Shown: one piece after another, positions 47,001 to 61,700 of the stretch
Layout of the letters: each line of letters begins with the position of its first letter
Position numbering within the stretch: position 1 is the stretch's first letter
Assembly (NCBI GenBank): GCA_032164245.1
Contig: JAVMKO010000001.1
Coordinates: 168,507,434 to 168,571,433, forward strand
Reading direction: 5' to 3'
DNA: 64,000 nt
From: Sternotherus odoratus
Lineage: Eukaryota; Chordata; Testudines; Kinosternidae
Made by a program: the position numbers and the translations under genes
Notes under the pieces: model-generated
What the model was told of the DNA's origin: nothing
Seen by the model: only the letters and a program-made list of their open reading frames with translations
Databases searched by the model: none

Positions 47001-50000
47001 CAGTATGCACCCAAATCAGTTCTATAAAAAGGAAGATACATGTAACATGACAGAAAATCGCTGTTGATCTCTGAAGTAGTTATAGGCTCTATCTGTCATT
47101 ATTAGTATTCTGGTTTTGGTTAGCTCAGTACAGTTACATGGAGAGAGAAAGATCTCTACAAGTAGAATGCTGCAATCTGCTTTGATCACAAGCTTCATGC
47201 TTCCAGAACAGGAAGACTCAAGGGAGAACTTCCAGAGACAGAAAGGCTTATGATGCCATTTGGAGATTGCCTGCATGGTGTCGTTTAACAGAAGCAAAGA
47301 CACAACAATAATGCATGTCTAGGTACTAACCTTGTTCTTCTTTTTTCTTTTCTCTCCTTAGGGAGTGGTAGAATTCTCTCTCTGTTTGTTGTTTGCTAAA
47401 CTGGTCAGTTACACTTTCCTTTTCTGGCTTCCACTCTATATCACCAACGTCGGTAAGTATCTGTGGGAGGAAAACAAGTGTTTAGTTAGATAGTGTCATG
47501 AACTCCCTTAGGTGCTTTTGAATCTCCCACCCTGTGTTGCAGTAGCACTCAGACGCCCCATGGTGCTAGGCACTGTGCAAACACATACAGAGACATGGTA
47601 TTTGTTGTGCATAGTTTATAATTCAGTTACGGGATGTCCCTCTGCATGGGGAGTTCAAGGAGGCATTCTGCCTCCCTCTGCTCTTGGGGCATTGCAGCTT
47701 TGCACTGTTCCTTATTCCAGGCTGTGTTTAACTAACACATCTAGCCAGCCAGTGATACTGGTCACGTAAGTAAGGGCTTTGGGATTAGGCTCCCTATGTA
47801 GCCTTAATTTGTACCAAACATGTTTCTGAAACAAAGCAACATTACTTATCGATACACTACTACCTCGATATAACGCAGTCCGTTATAAGGCAAATTCTGA
47901 TATAACGTGGTAAAGGAACGCTCCAGGGGGCATGGCTCCATGCTCCGGTGCATCAGCGTGTCTGGCTTTGATATATTGCGGTTTCACCTCTACCACGGTA
48001 TGATTTTTTGGCTCCCGAGGACAGCGTTCTATCGAGGTAGCAGTGTACTTATAAGTAGCGTGGTGCTCCGGTTATTTTTAAGACTGTTGCTAATGAACCA
48101 GAAAATTCTTGTGTAGACACACACGTTCTACCACTTTAACTCTACTGGTAGTTCAGGTGGTATGAGCCCCTCTAGCATGGGCATAGTTATACTCATATAC
48201 AAGTATTTATACCAGTAAAGCTTATTCCTGTAAACAAGCCATTCTGGTGTAAGGCACTGTAACAGAGCAACGATGTACCCAGCCGCGGCTCCTGCTGATT
48301 TTCCAGGAATTGGCTCCTTCTCCAGCTCTGGAGCGCCCTCTGCCAGTCGGTGTCTCACCTCTCACAGGCCCTGTGTCCTTCCTGGAACCAATGCCCCTTT
48401 CCCTGGGGTGCTGCCCCCTGGCAGTACCCCCAGAGATCTCTGGGTCTCCCCTCCCCGGGGAACTCCCACCCCTGCCCCCACCTTGCCTCAGTATAGGGCA
48501 ACTGCCAGTCACCACCTAGCCCCCGTTCTCTGAGGCAGACTGCGGTATCATTGCCACTCATCACCCGCAAGGAGGGTTTGGACCTGCTGTCTCCACCTCC
48601 CCTTGGGGCTGACCCCTGCACACCCAGTACCTATTCGGCCATAGACCAGGCCCTGCAGCCTGGGGGGTTTCCAGGCCGGAGCTCCCCAGCTCCTCTAGCC
48701 TTCCCCAGCCCTGCTCCAATCTGGGTACCCCGCTTAACCCCAGCAGCCAGGTCCTCCCTCTCCAAAGGCTAGAGAGAGACTCTGCCAGGCCAGGCCCCTG
48801 CTTCTCAGCCCTTTCATAAGGGCCTGCTGTGGTCTGTTTGGGGTGTGGCCACAGCTGTGCCTGCTTCCCCATCAGCCTGGCCTCTGATCTTGCAGCCCCG
48901 GTCCTCTCCCAGGGCTGGCTTTAACCCTTTCTACCTGGGAGCGGGAAGCCACCTCTCTACAGGCACCTTTATACCATTGTAACTGCACCCACACTAAGTT
49001 GTAATTGTTGTAACTAGATGGATAAAAAAAATCACCCCATTAGTTCACATAATTATTCTGGGGCAAAAGCTGTCTGTGGACCAGGCTTTATATATGGATC
49101 TGAATAAAATGAAGGAATTTCTTGCACTTTTGACGTGAGAGGCTATTCTAATCAGATTTATTCTGATTTTATTGTTAGAGCATCTTGATGCGAAAAGAGC
49201 TGGGGATCTTTCCACGTTGTTCGATGTGGGTGGAATCTTTGGTAAGTTTAACACACTATTATTAATCAGACCTAGGTTAGGAAATCTATAGCACACACAG
49301 CTGTTCTGTTTTACTCTCTTACTAAGAAAGTGGGGTTTGATCTTGCAGCCACCAGAAAATGGCAGAATTGACACCAGTAGGAGCAGGATGGGGCCCTTAC
49401 AGCCAAATCCTATGTCATGTGACCAGCCTTACTAGCAGGTGTAAGGGAATGAATCCACAGCCTCATATGTGATCTTGGTGCAAGAAAGATTAGAGGATCC
49501 TAGTGTCAGAAACCTCTGGCTCTGTCCCTTTATCCCTCCCCTCACTAATCCCTACCCCAAAAATGTATCCTGTCCTCACCCTGGCATAGCAGAACTACAC
49601 TAATTTTGCAGTCCCTCTGCACCCCCAATATACCACAGAAAGGGTCTCCATGCAGTTCAGTGGAGGACAGTGACTGGGATGAGCTGAAGGAGGTTTCATC
49701 GGACCCACAGTTCTGCAGATCTAATGGACCCAGTACACTGAGCAAGTGACAGAAAGGGGTTGCAGTTGCTGCTGCGTCCTGGCCCTGAATTTCACCTGTG
49801 CTACTCCTCTCTACTCAGGCTCTGTGGAGGAGAAGTGAATTTGACACAATGCAATTCAAAGCAAGCATAGGTTGGTGTATCTCCATGTTCGAGACTATAA
49901 CCAGTGTGGCTACATGGCTGTAGCTATGGTGGCATAACCCATTAGTATAGAAGGACCTTACATAGACAGAAGGGGTTTTTCCATCACTTTAACAACACCA

Positions 50001-51729
50001 CTTCCTGGAACAATAACTATGATAATACTTAGTCCTGTCATGAGTGCAGGGGACTGAACTAGATGACTTCTTGATGTCACTTCCAATCCTAAGATTCTTT
50101 GATTCTATGTCAACGGAAGCATTCTTCCATTACCATAACCATGTCTACACTGGGGGTTATGGTGACCTAGCTATGTCAGTCGGATGTGGTCTTGCTCTCA
50201 CTCCTGACCAACATAGCTATGTTGATCTCTCTTAAGTGTAGACCAGGACTAGGTAACCTATGGCATGAGTGCCAAAGGTGGCACGTGAGCTGATTTTCAG
50301 TGGCACTCACACTGCCCGGGTCCTGGCCACCGGTCTGGGGGGCTCTGAATTTTAATTTACTTTTAAAAAAGCTTCTTAAACATTCTTAAACATGAAGCTT
50401 CTTAAACATTTTTAAACACCTTAGTTACTTTAATATAGAACTAAACTATTGTATGTAAAGATATCTAGAAAGAGACCTTCTAAAAATATTAAAATGGATT
50501 ACTGGCACGCTAAACCTTAAATGAGAGTGACTAAATGAAGACTTGGCACATCACTACTGAAAGGTTGCCGACCCCTGGTGTAGAACAAGCCTAGTAAGCA
50601 TCCAGAAACACAGAGAGTTTATTCAGCAGTCTAAACACAAATCTCACTCCGCTGCAAATCCAAACCACCAACATAGCTACTTATAGAGCTTGATGGGGAT
50701 CCCAGATACGTCCATGCAATACATACAATGGGGCATTTTGATGTGAGTACTGCCTTTTGAAAAGAGGGAAGGGTATGAGAGCAGTAGGGTATGGAAGAAC
50801 TGGGAAAACAAAAATGCACTTGAAAAATTATTGCAAAAGGGCTATAATAATTGGGTCAAATGGAATAGGAACAAGCAATTCAAAAGTATTTATCTGTAAA
50901 TTGGGGGTTATTTCTGCTTACCAGAATATCAATCCATGGGTCTCTTCTCTCCCTGATGCAGGCTCCTATTTTCTGGGTTTAACTCATTGATGAGAAATGG
51001 ATTTATTATTATTGTTTCATTTTGTATAGCAGTGGCACCCAGGAACCTTAGTCGTGAATTTAGCACCCCATTGTACGAGGCACTGGACAAACAAAGAACA
51101 AAAAGGAGGCCCCTTTCCTAGAGAGTTTACCATCTAGGTGTAGAACAAGAGGCAACAGGAGGAGACGGGCAGACAGGGCAACACGGGGAGACAAGATGGA
51201 ATCCTTACAGCATCCTTGCCAGGGTAGCCAAAGGATGTATCCAGTATTGAACTGAAAGAGGCACAAAAACTGAAAGCTTCTGGTACACCCTACCACGTGA
51301 TTTATGGCTCAGTAAATGTGGGTGGCCTACCTCTGGATCTTGCACTTGAATTCGCCTGGGACACAGGGATTATGATGATGGCTCTTTTGTCATGGTCAGT
51401 CTATACTGTCATACGTGTTGAGGCTGGGCTTGTTCTTTCTCCAGAGGAGATTGAGACCTTAATTCATTGGCTCAACCCAAGAGGCTGGTTTGATGCAGTT
51501 GGGTTCAAAAGCACCAGGTGGAAAATGCTGGTGAGCCACTCTACTAATAACCCAGTGTAGCCATACCCTAGATGTCCCTTCCAATTACATCATCCTGGGT
51601 GTACAGATGACCGCAGAAGGAGCCAATGAGGCAGACTACAGTGCCCGTCGCAGTTGTCCAGCTCAGTCTAATCATTTGTGGCATAGATGACGATGATAAA
51701 ATTACTAACTCAAACTAGCTTTTCAGTCC

Positions 51730-51787
<58 letters not shown>

Positions 51788-52650
51788 ATAATAGAAGTGT
51801 ACCTTTACAACAATTACACTGATTGCTATAACTTTGGAGAAATGTGTGTCCAATTATATTGCATAAAATGCTCATGAACTAGGCTGTTTATTTAATGTCT
51901 CTCTTTTTCAGGTGGCATGTTGGCAGGCATGATATCAGATCGATTGGAGAAAAGAGCTTCAACCTGTGGAATGATGTTACTGCTAGCAGCACCTGCCGTA
52001 AGATCTACTCTCCTTATTTTAGTTGTACCCTTTTGTGCGACTGGGTGAGGCTCTGTGAGCATTTCCATTAGATTCTTGTTCTCAGCAGTCTCTGACCATT
52101 CACCCCAGGATGAAAGCGGCTCTGAAAAGTCTCGGCACAAGAGCTAGCAGAAGTTTGGGCAGGTTTTAATAAATTAAATACGCCATTCTTTGGCACATCA
52201 TATGCTATAGGACTCTTTGAAAAATTGCCACATTCAGCTGACTTTGACAGCACTCCTTTTACTCCGTTAGTCAATCCTGGATCAGAATTGGGAAAGTGAT
52301 TTGTCTTTTTGATTTCAAACAAACACCAAATAATCAAAATTGCCGAGCTTCTTAATGTTAGGAATCTGGCAGCCACATATGTGCAGTGTGATTTTTATAG
52401 TGTATTTCTACAATGCATATGTTGATCTTCCCAGAATCAGAAGAACTCTGTGCTATGCTTCATCTGAATGTCTGACAGGCTAAAAAATTATGGTCATATT
52501 ATTTAGCTATCTCTATGAGACCCCCTATGAGACAGGCAACTGTGTGGGATAATTGATCATGATTTCTGTGCCTGAGGACTCCAGCACCAAAAATAAGAAA
52601 CAACTTTTCACCATAAAGACAACTAGTATTTTTCATGTTGTGACATTAAG

Positions 52651-52730
<80 letters not shown>

Positions 52731-55700
52731 ACCTACAATTCTGTGGAGATCAGGGGCCTGAACATCTTCTCTCCCAACTTCAGTGAGAATTTATGCTGGT
52801 GAAAGTGTGAGATCAGAATCAAACCTTATTCTTCTGTTTTTACTGCTTAAATGTTTACTCATTCATATTCATTACAGCTATACATGTTTTCTGCAATCAG
52901 TAAAATGGGCCTAGAAGCTACCATAGGTGAGAACTTAAATTATATTCTGCCTGTTTTTAACTGGACTTAGTTTTCTTTTACTTTTGTTCCATTCACACTG
53001 ACTTTTCTGGGGGGAAATGTCTAGAAACTAATTATCTGCTTTTCAGAGGTGTTGAATACCTGTGGCTCTTGTTGAAGTCGGTTGAATTTCTGCCTAGCCT
53101 CTTTTACAGGCCATGAACCACCCACAGAAAAAGGGCAGGGGACAGCATTTTGGCAACATAGTAATTTCATTTCAGGCCATAGGAAAAATAATTGCATTTG
53201 AGTTGATCAAAACCTCTTTCACAAAAAAATCGGAAAATTGAAAGCCCTTTTTATTTCAGGGGTTTCAAAAAGAAATGATATTTTTCCTCTATTCAACATG
53301 TTTCATCAAAAATATTGAAAGACTTTTTGGTTTAAATATATTTATTTTGCTTTTGAATTTCTCTTCTCCCCTCACACCATCCCCATTCTTATCCATTTCA
53401 CTGCTGGTAAAGGGGAGGGAAAAAAACTGATAGCCCCAGCCCCCTGCCCCTCCTAAGACACACCCACCTGAGAAATTTTCACACACAAAATTCCAATTTT
53501 GAAAAAAAAAACACACACACTTTTTTTTTTTTTTTTGGAAGGTGGGGGGGGGGGAATCATTTGTTTGACCATTTTTGACCAACTCTGAACTGCATCTAGC
53601 TGGACTGTACCACAAGTCTGACAGAATGGACTGAGGGGAAGGAGGTCTCGGTGCGGTTCCTCTTGCAGAGTTTCTTCCCAGCCAGTCTGTTGGAAGGGGA
53701 TATTCTCTAGGGCCTGCCCCCCAAAGCTGGAGGAGCCTCAAATGCACATGCTGCATGGAAGCCTGTATTTGCCTTCCCAGAGCTTCCCATCACATTCCCT
53801 GGCAGTGCAACTGAACTGGAGTCACACTCCCAGAACCTTCCATTGTGTTGCTGCCCCTGCGATTTCCCTTAAATGTGAGCTCCCTTCCACTTAAGGACTT
53901 CTGCTAGAAAGCTAACACCTCCTCCAAGCTGTGTCGCTAATTCCAGGGACCCTCTGTGGGACTGGAAGGAGGACGATGCTCTAGGAAGGGAAGAATGGTG
54001 TCCCTTCCACTCAGGAGGGTGGGAATCATGCACAGGGTTAGAAGTGTGATCTGGGCCATTGTTTGACTTGCAGAAAGGCAGATTAAAAGTAGGAGTAGAG
54101 TTCAGGCCCCTCAGCCTCAAACATTGATGAATCTTGAGAGCCCTTGTGGCAGGAGGGAGATCAGGAAATCCAAAGATGACAAAATACTCTTGAATTAATG
54201 GGACCAGTGTGATCTCCTATTGAAAGTGGAAAAGAACACAATTAACTTAAATTGCACTTCTCTCTGCAAATGTTGTACCTATTGTTCTAAGTAACCACTA
54301 TGGTATCTTAGAAGTAAACCATTTTTTAAAAAGTCTTGTTCAGTTTCAGGGCTGGCGACAGGAATTTTGGGGCCCCATACGGCAGACCGTACGGGACCCC
54401 CCCCCCCCCCGGTCTCCCGCCACCCGCGGGGCCCCCCCCGCCAGTCTCCCGCCGCCCGCGGGGCCCTCCCTGCCAGTCTCCCGCCGCCCGCCCCCCCCCC
54501 CCAGCCGATCTCCCGCCGCCCATGGCCCCCCACGGCCAGTCTCCTGCCGCCTGCGCTCCCCCCCCTCTCCTGCCTCCCTCGCCCCCCCGGCCGATCTCCC
54601 GCCGCCCAAGGGCCCAACCTCCGCCGGTCTCCTACCTCCCGCGCCCCCCCCCCGGCCGATCTCCCGCCCCCCCCCCGGCCGATCTCCCACCACCCGTGGG
54701 TCCCCCCCCCCCGCCGGTCTCCTACTTCCCGCGGCCCCCCCCCCGGCCGGTCTCCTGCCTCCCGCGCCCCCCCTGAAGTCCGGGGCCCGGTACAGCTGTA
54801 ACCGTTGTACCACCCTGTCGCCGGCCCTGTTCAGTTTTAGCTTATACATTTGTATGTTGTACAGCCACTTTCACCATTTTCTCTGTTTACTCGAGTTTTT
54901 CAAATACCGGCAGGGGAAGTGAAACACTAGGGGAAGATAGGAAGTTATCCTGGGAACTCAGTGGCCAGGAAAGTTCTGGAAACAATTTGCAATTCTATTT
55001 TAAATGAACAATATCTTCGTGAGTTTGCATTTTTAGGGGTCAGGAAAAATATCCCTTGAGTGGACTGGGGACTTAAGTGTGCTGATAGTGTGTAGAGAAT
55101 TATTAGGAATTAGTCGGTCAAATATTTCTGTAAGGAAGTTCAAATAGAGGCATGTAATTGTAAGGAGAATGAGTCTATGAGCTGACCCAGTGCCTTGAAA
55201 TGTACAGTCAGATAACTGTGTTTAATGATGTTGGGCGTCCTACTCTCTGGCTTATTGCGGACTAGAATCATTGTTACAGGGATACGTCTCTGGGTGCCAT
55301 AAGCATGACTGAGCTGAGATGGGACTGAGGGAATTTAATCAAGAAAAACTGATAGAACAGCATGCATTAACGAAAATGCTCCTTGCCTCCCTGAGGCTGT
55401 GACAAGGGGCTCTTTTTTTGCATGGTCAGGAAATGAGTGGGGATGGGGAGTGAGAACCATGAATAATCAGTGAATAACACTGCTTTCTGTGCCTGGAACT
55501 GAGTCTACTTGATTCCCTCTTTCAAGTATCCGAAGTGATTAAAGAATCTCTCATAAACTTAGGGATTCTGACCTTTAGTTTGGACACACTCGGTTTATTT
55601 GTGGCCTCTCCTACCCAAACACAAAAGGAGAGGAGTTGAAATGTGAAGGTGGTGCTGGTGGTGAAGTTTTGTATGTACAGCACAAGCATTCAAAGGCCCT

Positions 55701-58700
55701 GATGAGCTTTGGAGCCCCATTGGGGTAGGCCCTGTACAAACAGATAAAGGACTCATCTCCGCCCAGAAGGGTTTTCAGTCTAAAAGGCACAAACAGCCAA
55801 AGAGTTGGGGATGGATAAAGTCATGTGCTCCACCGTGCTGGAAGCAAACACCTCTTTATGCTTAAATCTGTCTATTACTACTGAGATGGCTTTCTACCCT
55901 TGCTTTCCCTGGTGGCCTTGTTAGCCCTTTTGAAGCAAAATTGTACTTCCCATGCATCTACTCTCGTAGTTACATTGCATTTATTAAAGATATGTAGTAT
56001 GTTGAATGATCAAGGTCTAGAAACTCTAGATCATCACATGGGGCTGGGATTATAAATAACATCAGTTCTGGAAAATTCATGTTTACTTTTCATCAAACAT
56101 CCAACAGTTATGCTGCTTATCAGTGGAGCCCTGGTGAACGGTCCTTATGCGCTGATCACAACTGCAGTCTCAGCCGACTTGGTGAGTTTGGCTCTGTTTG
56201 TTTTACATTTAGCAGACAGTCCCACTCATTTACCCTTAGTTGAGGGGTGGGGAGCCTGGTTTGTGTGACGAGTAGTAAATGTGTGTAAAGCACTAAGGGT
56301 TCAGTTCTGTGTAGTACAGGTGTAGTATGTGTGTGGCACCTCTGTGTACAAGGTAAAGAGTAATGAGCAGGATGGGGAGCATTAAAAAACCTCAACCATG
56401 CATTAATACTGATGAGTGGCCTCCAAAGTACTCCTGCCTCCTAAGAAGAGAGATCAAAGAGGGGATGTCTTAGATAAGTACTTCATGTGCATGGTGAGGA
56501 TCACACATAAGGCCATGTCTCCTTACAGACATTTGCCACCCATATCCTGCACTTTTTTAAACCCTGCACCTTTGGGAGTAAGGGATCATGTTTACAATTG
56601 GCTGGAGACTTGTCTCCTTTAGGTGTGGAGGACACTGCCTGCTGCTCATGTTAGCCTTTGTTCACCCATATACTGTACCCGAGTCAGCCTGTGCTCCCTG
56701 CTACCCTGCCACACCGGGCCCTGCAGGCTTGTGGTCTGACTGCAGCACATGCTCCATGAAAACATTGCCCCAGGTACCTTTCCTTCAATTTTGTTTTGCA
56801 ATGCTAGGTAAATGTAGTGCTTTGAAAGGTGCTGGATATTGAGAGCCCTACAGAGTTAGGTCCTTCACCAGCAGAATAGGTACAGGAAATGCACATCTGT
56901 AAGAGTGTCCAACCCCTTTCTCTGAACCCTGGGTCCAGAGAAGGGACTCTTATAAGCCAGACCAAATAACTCCAAGCTGCTTCCCAGCTTAAGTTATGTC
57001 TTTCTCCCCAACACCCCCACTTTACCAGCTGGGAAATTGGGGGTATCGCTGCCACCACTCAGTATTCACCCCAAGACTATGGGGTAGGGAACCTTGACTC
57101 CCCCCGAGAGTAACCCTCCCGACCCCTCCCTTCTGTCTGGGAGAAAAAAACCACACTGAGACTTCACTCCAGCATCCCTTCAACCTAAGAGACACAATCC
57201 TCTTCCCCCCTCCCTTTCCAACCTGAAAGCAGAGAGAGAGACTTAGACACAGCCCTCACTCACCCTGAGCTGCCCCATCTAAAGCTAGGATTCCTTTATG
57301 AGAAGAACCAAACCTTTTTATAACTAAAAAGATTTAATAAAGACAAGAGAATACAGCACACAATTAAGACACTACACAGGTACAGAATTCTTTAACCTCA
57401 CTCTTCTTGCATAACAAACTTCTCACCCTTTCTTTGCTAAATACACAGAAAGAGGCACCAAGGTCAAATGCAAAGCTTTTATGCAGGATACAATTCTTAC
57501 TTACAGTTTTAGCTAGTTATGAAGACATATTAAGAAAGGACAAGATGGATGATCCATAGCTGGACCAAAGGGGTTTGAGTCAATTCAAAGCCTAAATTGA
57601 ACTGAACTTTTACTTCCTGCTTCTCTGTGCCTAGCCAGACTGCTCTGACGACACTGCCTTCTCAGATAACATTAGCCCCACCCAGGCAAGGCAACACTCC
57701 ACACTTATGACAACATCCCACCTCAGCATTCCTCCTATGCTTCCTTAGTGATGGAAAGGGAATGCCTGTAGGGTTGAAAGAGAGCTCACCCTCCAGGCCC
57801 ATTTGATCAATAGCCTCATTGCTGTGGCTGGCAGCTAGACTGTAGGATCTTGTGACATAGACACCTGCCCTCTGGGAGCTAGACGGAACCCACCAACTGA
57901 TTTTCTTGTATGACCCTGAACAACCATCTGACACTATGACTTTTTTTAGGCAACTGGTGACCTAGACTGAATTCTGCTCAGTGCCCTGAGTAAATGAAAG
58001 GCTCTGGCTTCTTAACAATCCTCTGAGCCATTCAGTCTCCTCTGTACCAAGCTATGAAATTGTTCCGATGATCATTAGTTTTGCTCTGCAGTCCTATTGA
58101 ATAACTGGCCTAATGAAAATGGCCTTCACAACCAGTTCCTTTTGATGCCTTTTGACTCTATAACCTGCTGCGTGGGCCTTTTTATGGTTTTTATCATTGA
58201 TACTCTAGCTTTGTTAGTATTCGTGTCCAACTAGTTGTTCTCTTCTATTCTGCAGAGTTTTCTGTTATCAACAATGGCTGTATTCACAAACCTCTATGCA
58301 GTTTCAGGGAAAAATTGAAGGCTTGAAATGCAGCCCATTCTGTCTGAACATGTTTCATGCAGAATAGAAAGGGTTATTTATAAAGAACATCATTCAAAAA
58401 GATTGGTCATGGGGGATTTTTTTAAGCAGTGATAAAAGGGTCTTGTCCATACCTATTTAAGGCTACTTGGTAAAGTTCATGCTAACGTGGATTTCTCCAT
58501 TATTTCATGACCTGTTTTTCAATGGGAAAGGCCACGAGTATGACGCGGATGCCTGGACATTTCCCAGGCTCATCTGTAAATGGTTCTGAACTGAGTATTT
58601 GTCGCTGTAGGGTACCCATAAAAGTCTGAAAGGAAACGCAAGAGCCCTCTCCACAGTTACAGCTATCATCGATGGAACAGGGTCTGTAGGTAAGCTATCG

Positions 58701-61700
58701 TTCCGAAGCTACCTGCCTTATCTGCAGGAGGTTTTCGGTGGCTCTAGGTGCTAGAGAATGACAGCGTAGTTCTGCTCTGGAAGCGGACTAAAGCTGGCAT
58801 CAAGGGGTTCCATGTCCCATGTCTCAATGATCTGCACATCACGTGTGCGCAGTTTGCATGTAGATGGCGTGGTTTTGTTTGTTTTTTTTTCAAATTGCCA
58901 GTGCAACAAAATCAACTCAAGCTCTTTGTCAATCTGGATTCTCCTCCATGTCACACCTCAGCATGACGTGGGGAATGGGCAAAGATGGCTTTAGTCCTGC
59001 TTTGTACTTCCCTTGGCTTGGTGGTGGTGGACTGGCCCACAGCACAAATTAGAACAATATATCCCATGGGGCTGTTTTGGGTACCTGATCAAGGATGCCT
59101 TGGTTTTGCTTTCTGCACCAGCAGTGATGAGGGAGGCAGAGGTTCACCGTGACAGACCTGCAGATGCCTCTAACCAAGGGGAATCCTCCAGTGGCCAGCC
59201 GGCTACACCAGTATTACAGCAGCTTTCCAGCCATATAGTGTTTATAAACCTCTCACAAATGTATGCCAAAATGGGTTTACTTTTATGAAGACTGAAACTG
59301 AGTAAAATAGCCAAACACAGAATATCTTGTCATTGGAACGAGTAATGTTTCCATCTCCGAATTTTAACATGTTTGTGTCACTATTGTATTTTAGGTGCCG
59401 CTCTAGGGCCTCTCTTAGCTGGTCTCATCTCTCCCTCTGGTTGGAACAATGTATTTTACATGCTAATATTGGCAGATGCATGTGCCTTACTAGTAAGTCT
59501 AAATAAAACTTTTAGTGCCCTATTTCTTTCTTATAAAGCCATTTGTGTTAAAATGGAAATTTCCTCCGTGTATTGTGATTTGTATATTCTGTTATTGAGT
59601 GGGAAGTTTCCATTCATATTGCAGAGGGTCTTTTTGTTTTGTTTTTTATTTAAAGAGCCAAGATGAGCATTTTGAAATTCCTGTTGAATTTTGAAGCCGG
59701 CATGCAGATTAACGTCACTGGGTGATATCTGTATGCAGTGGCTCCCCAAAGAAATTGCCACAAACGTAGCTGGAAGCAAAAACTCACATCAGTTTTGGCC
59801 AACAGTAGACTTCTTCTGGGTTTTTTTCTCTTAAAGGCAGCACTGAAGCGGCAATCCCAATTTTCTGAAATAGTAACACATTTTGCTGCACTGCCACCGA
59901 ATCAGTATCACTGTGGTAATTCAACTGTTAAGGCTGAATGTGTCATGTATTCCAATTGGGTGTCCATTACATCTTTCTCCTATTTGACATAAAAGTGTAA
60001 TGGATGAGATGATCTGAAAAGAGGCTATTTCTGACTTGCCATATTTTATCTTATCGAGGCAGATTGTCTTCTGTGGCGTTTAAGGCACGAGATAAGGGGT
60101 CAGGAGATGTGTGGACTGATTACTTGCTGGTATAACTCTATTAAAGCCAGTGGTGTTACAGCAGCAGAAAATATAGTCTGTAGGTTTTGTTTCTAATTTT
60201 GCCACAGACTTCCTGAATGCCCTTTGTCAAATCTCTTAACTTCTTTGTGCCTCTTGTTTGCCCCTCTGCCAAGGGAGGATGACAATACTGACCCACCTCA
60301 AAGAGGGTTAGGGAAGCTTCATTTATTAATCCTCTGTAAAGTGCTTTGGTATCACTTGATGGAAGGTGGTGACAGAAGGATTACATTTTTGTTAGACACT
60401 TGCGAATCAGGCCCCAACTCTCCTGTCTGATCCGCAAGGACAGTGCCGTATCCCATACAGTTCCACTGAATTGAGTCACGTACATGCAGGGGAAAGGTAG
60501 GGTGACCAGACGTCCCAGTAGTAGGGGTTTTGTTTATATAAGCAACTATTCTCCCCCCACACCCTATCCCGGTTTTTCCCCCTTTCTATATGATCACCAA
60601 GGGAAGCAGTCCCCCCTGCGAGGCTCAGATTGCACATCTCTAACTCAAGAAAAAGTTGGTTTGTTGTCAAGTTGTCCACATTCTAGAGTAAAATGTTTGG
60701 AAATTAATAAATAAAATGGACAAGTTATTCAGATTTCAAGACGTGCTCCCACAAATATTCAGTATCTTTAGATTGTAGCCCATTAGTACACGGAGAGACT
60801 GCAATCATGTTGCTGTGGACCGGTATAAGATCCAGTTCTTTTGAATCAGCTGAATGTCACTTTCCCTCATAGATGGAAACCTCTGCTTCCCACTTGCTGG
60901 GTTCTGTCAAGTCCGTGGATGTGTGTTTATAAATGACCGCATAACTTCTTTACTCAGCCATTATTGGTGTTCCAAGGATTTCTACTGGCCAGTGGGAATT
61001 AGAACAAGGAATCCAGTGGCACCTTAAACACCAACAGATATATTTGAGCATAAGCTTTCGTGGGCAAAAAAACCCACTTCTTCAGCTGCATGGAGTGAAA
61101 ATTACAGATGCAGGCATTGTTATACTGACAGAGATCTGTTAGTCTGTAATCTGTTAGCCTTTAAGGTGCTACCGGACTCCTTGTTTGTTTTTTGTGGATA
61201 CAGGCTAACACGGCTACCCCCTGATACTTGATGCAATGGGAATTAGGTGTATAAAGGGAGACAAAGTGCCTTGGAAAATCACAACTTTCACTTCTAAAAA
61301 GAGTAGGAAGTCATTCACACTGATAATAACCAGAAAACATGGAAGATGGAAATGTTCTTAGCATGGGTTTTTTTTAATCAAACATAATCTGTAAGATCAC
61401 TCTTCTGTTTCCTCTTAATACTGACTGTATTAATCAGTATACCTATGACAATAAGTGTGAAGTGCCTGATCCTGCAGATAGTAATGGATCTGAGTAAGTT
61501 TAATTGCTTACAGGATTAGACCCAAATGTATGTCTCAGAGCAATGGTAGTAGAAGTTACCATTTTTTCTTGCAGACTTGGGCTCCCTCTGCTGGTCTCAT
61601 CAGAGTCTTGCTGGTACAATAATTAAATAGCTATTAGAACGGGTAAAAAATGGGGAGGTGGAGAGGACAGTCGCCATGAATTTCACTCATTTTCATTCCA

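Noticed and set aside
48222..48872. Frames of 69-103 codons on both strands
   Set aside because: They lie within a solo LTR with TG...CA ends and a duplication; they are not retroviral gene remnants that I recognise.
54336..54849. Proline-rich + strand and glycine/arginine-rich - strand frames up to 167 codons
   Set aside because: They are translations of the C-rich tandem array in a hAT element with clear ends and duplication.
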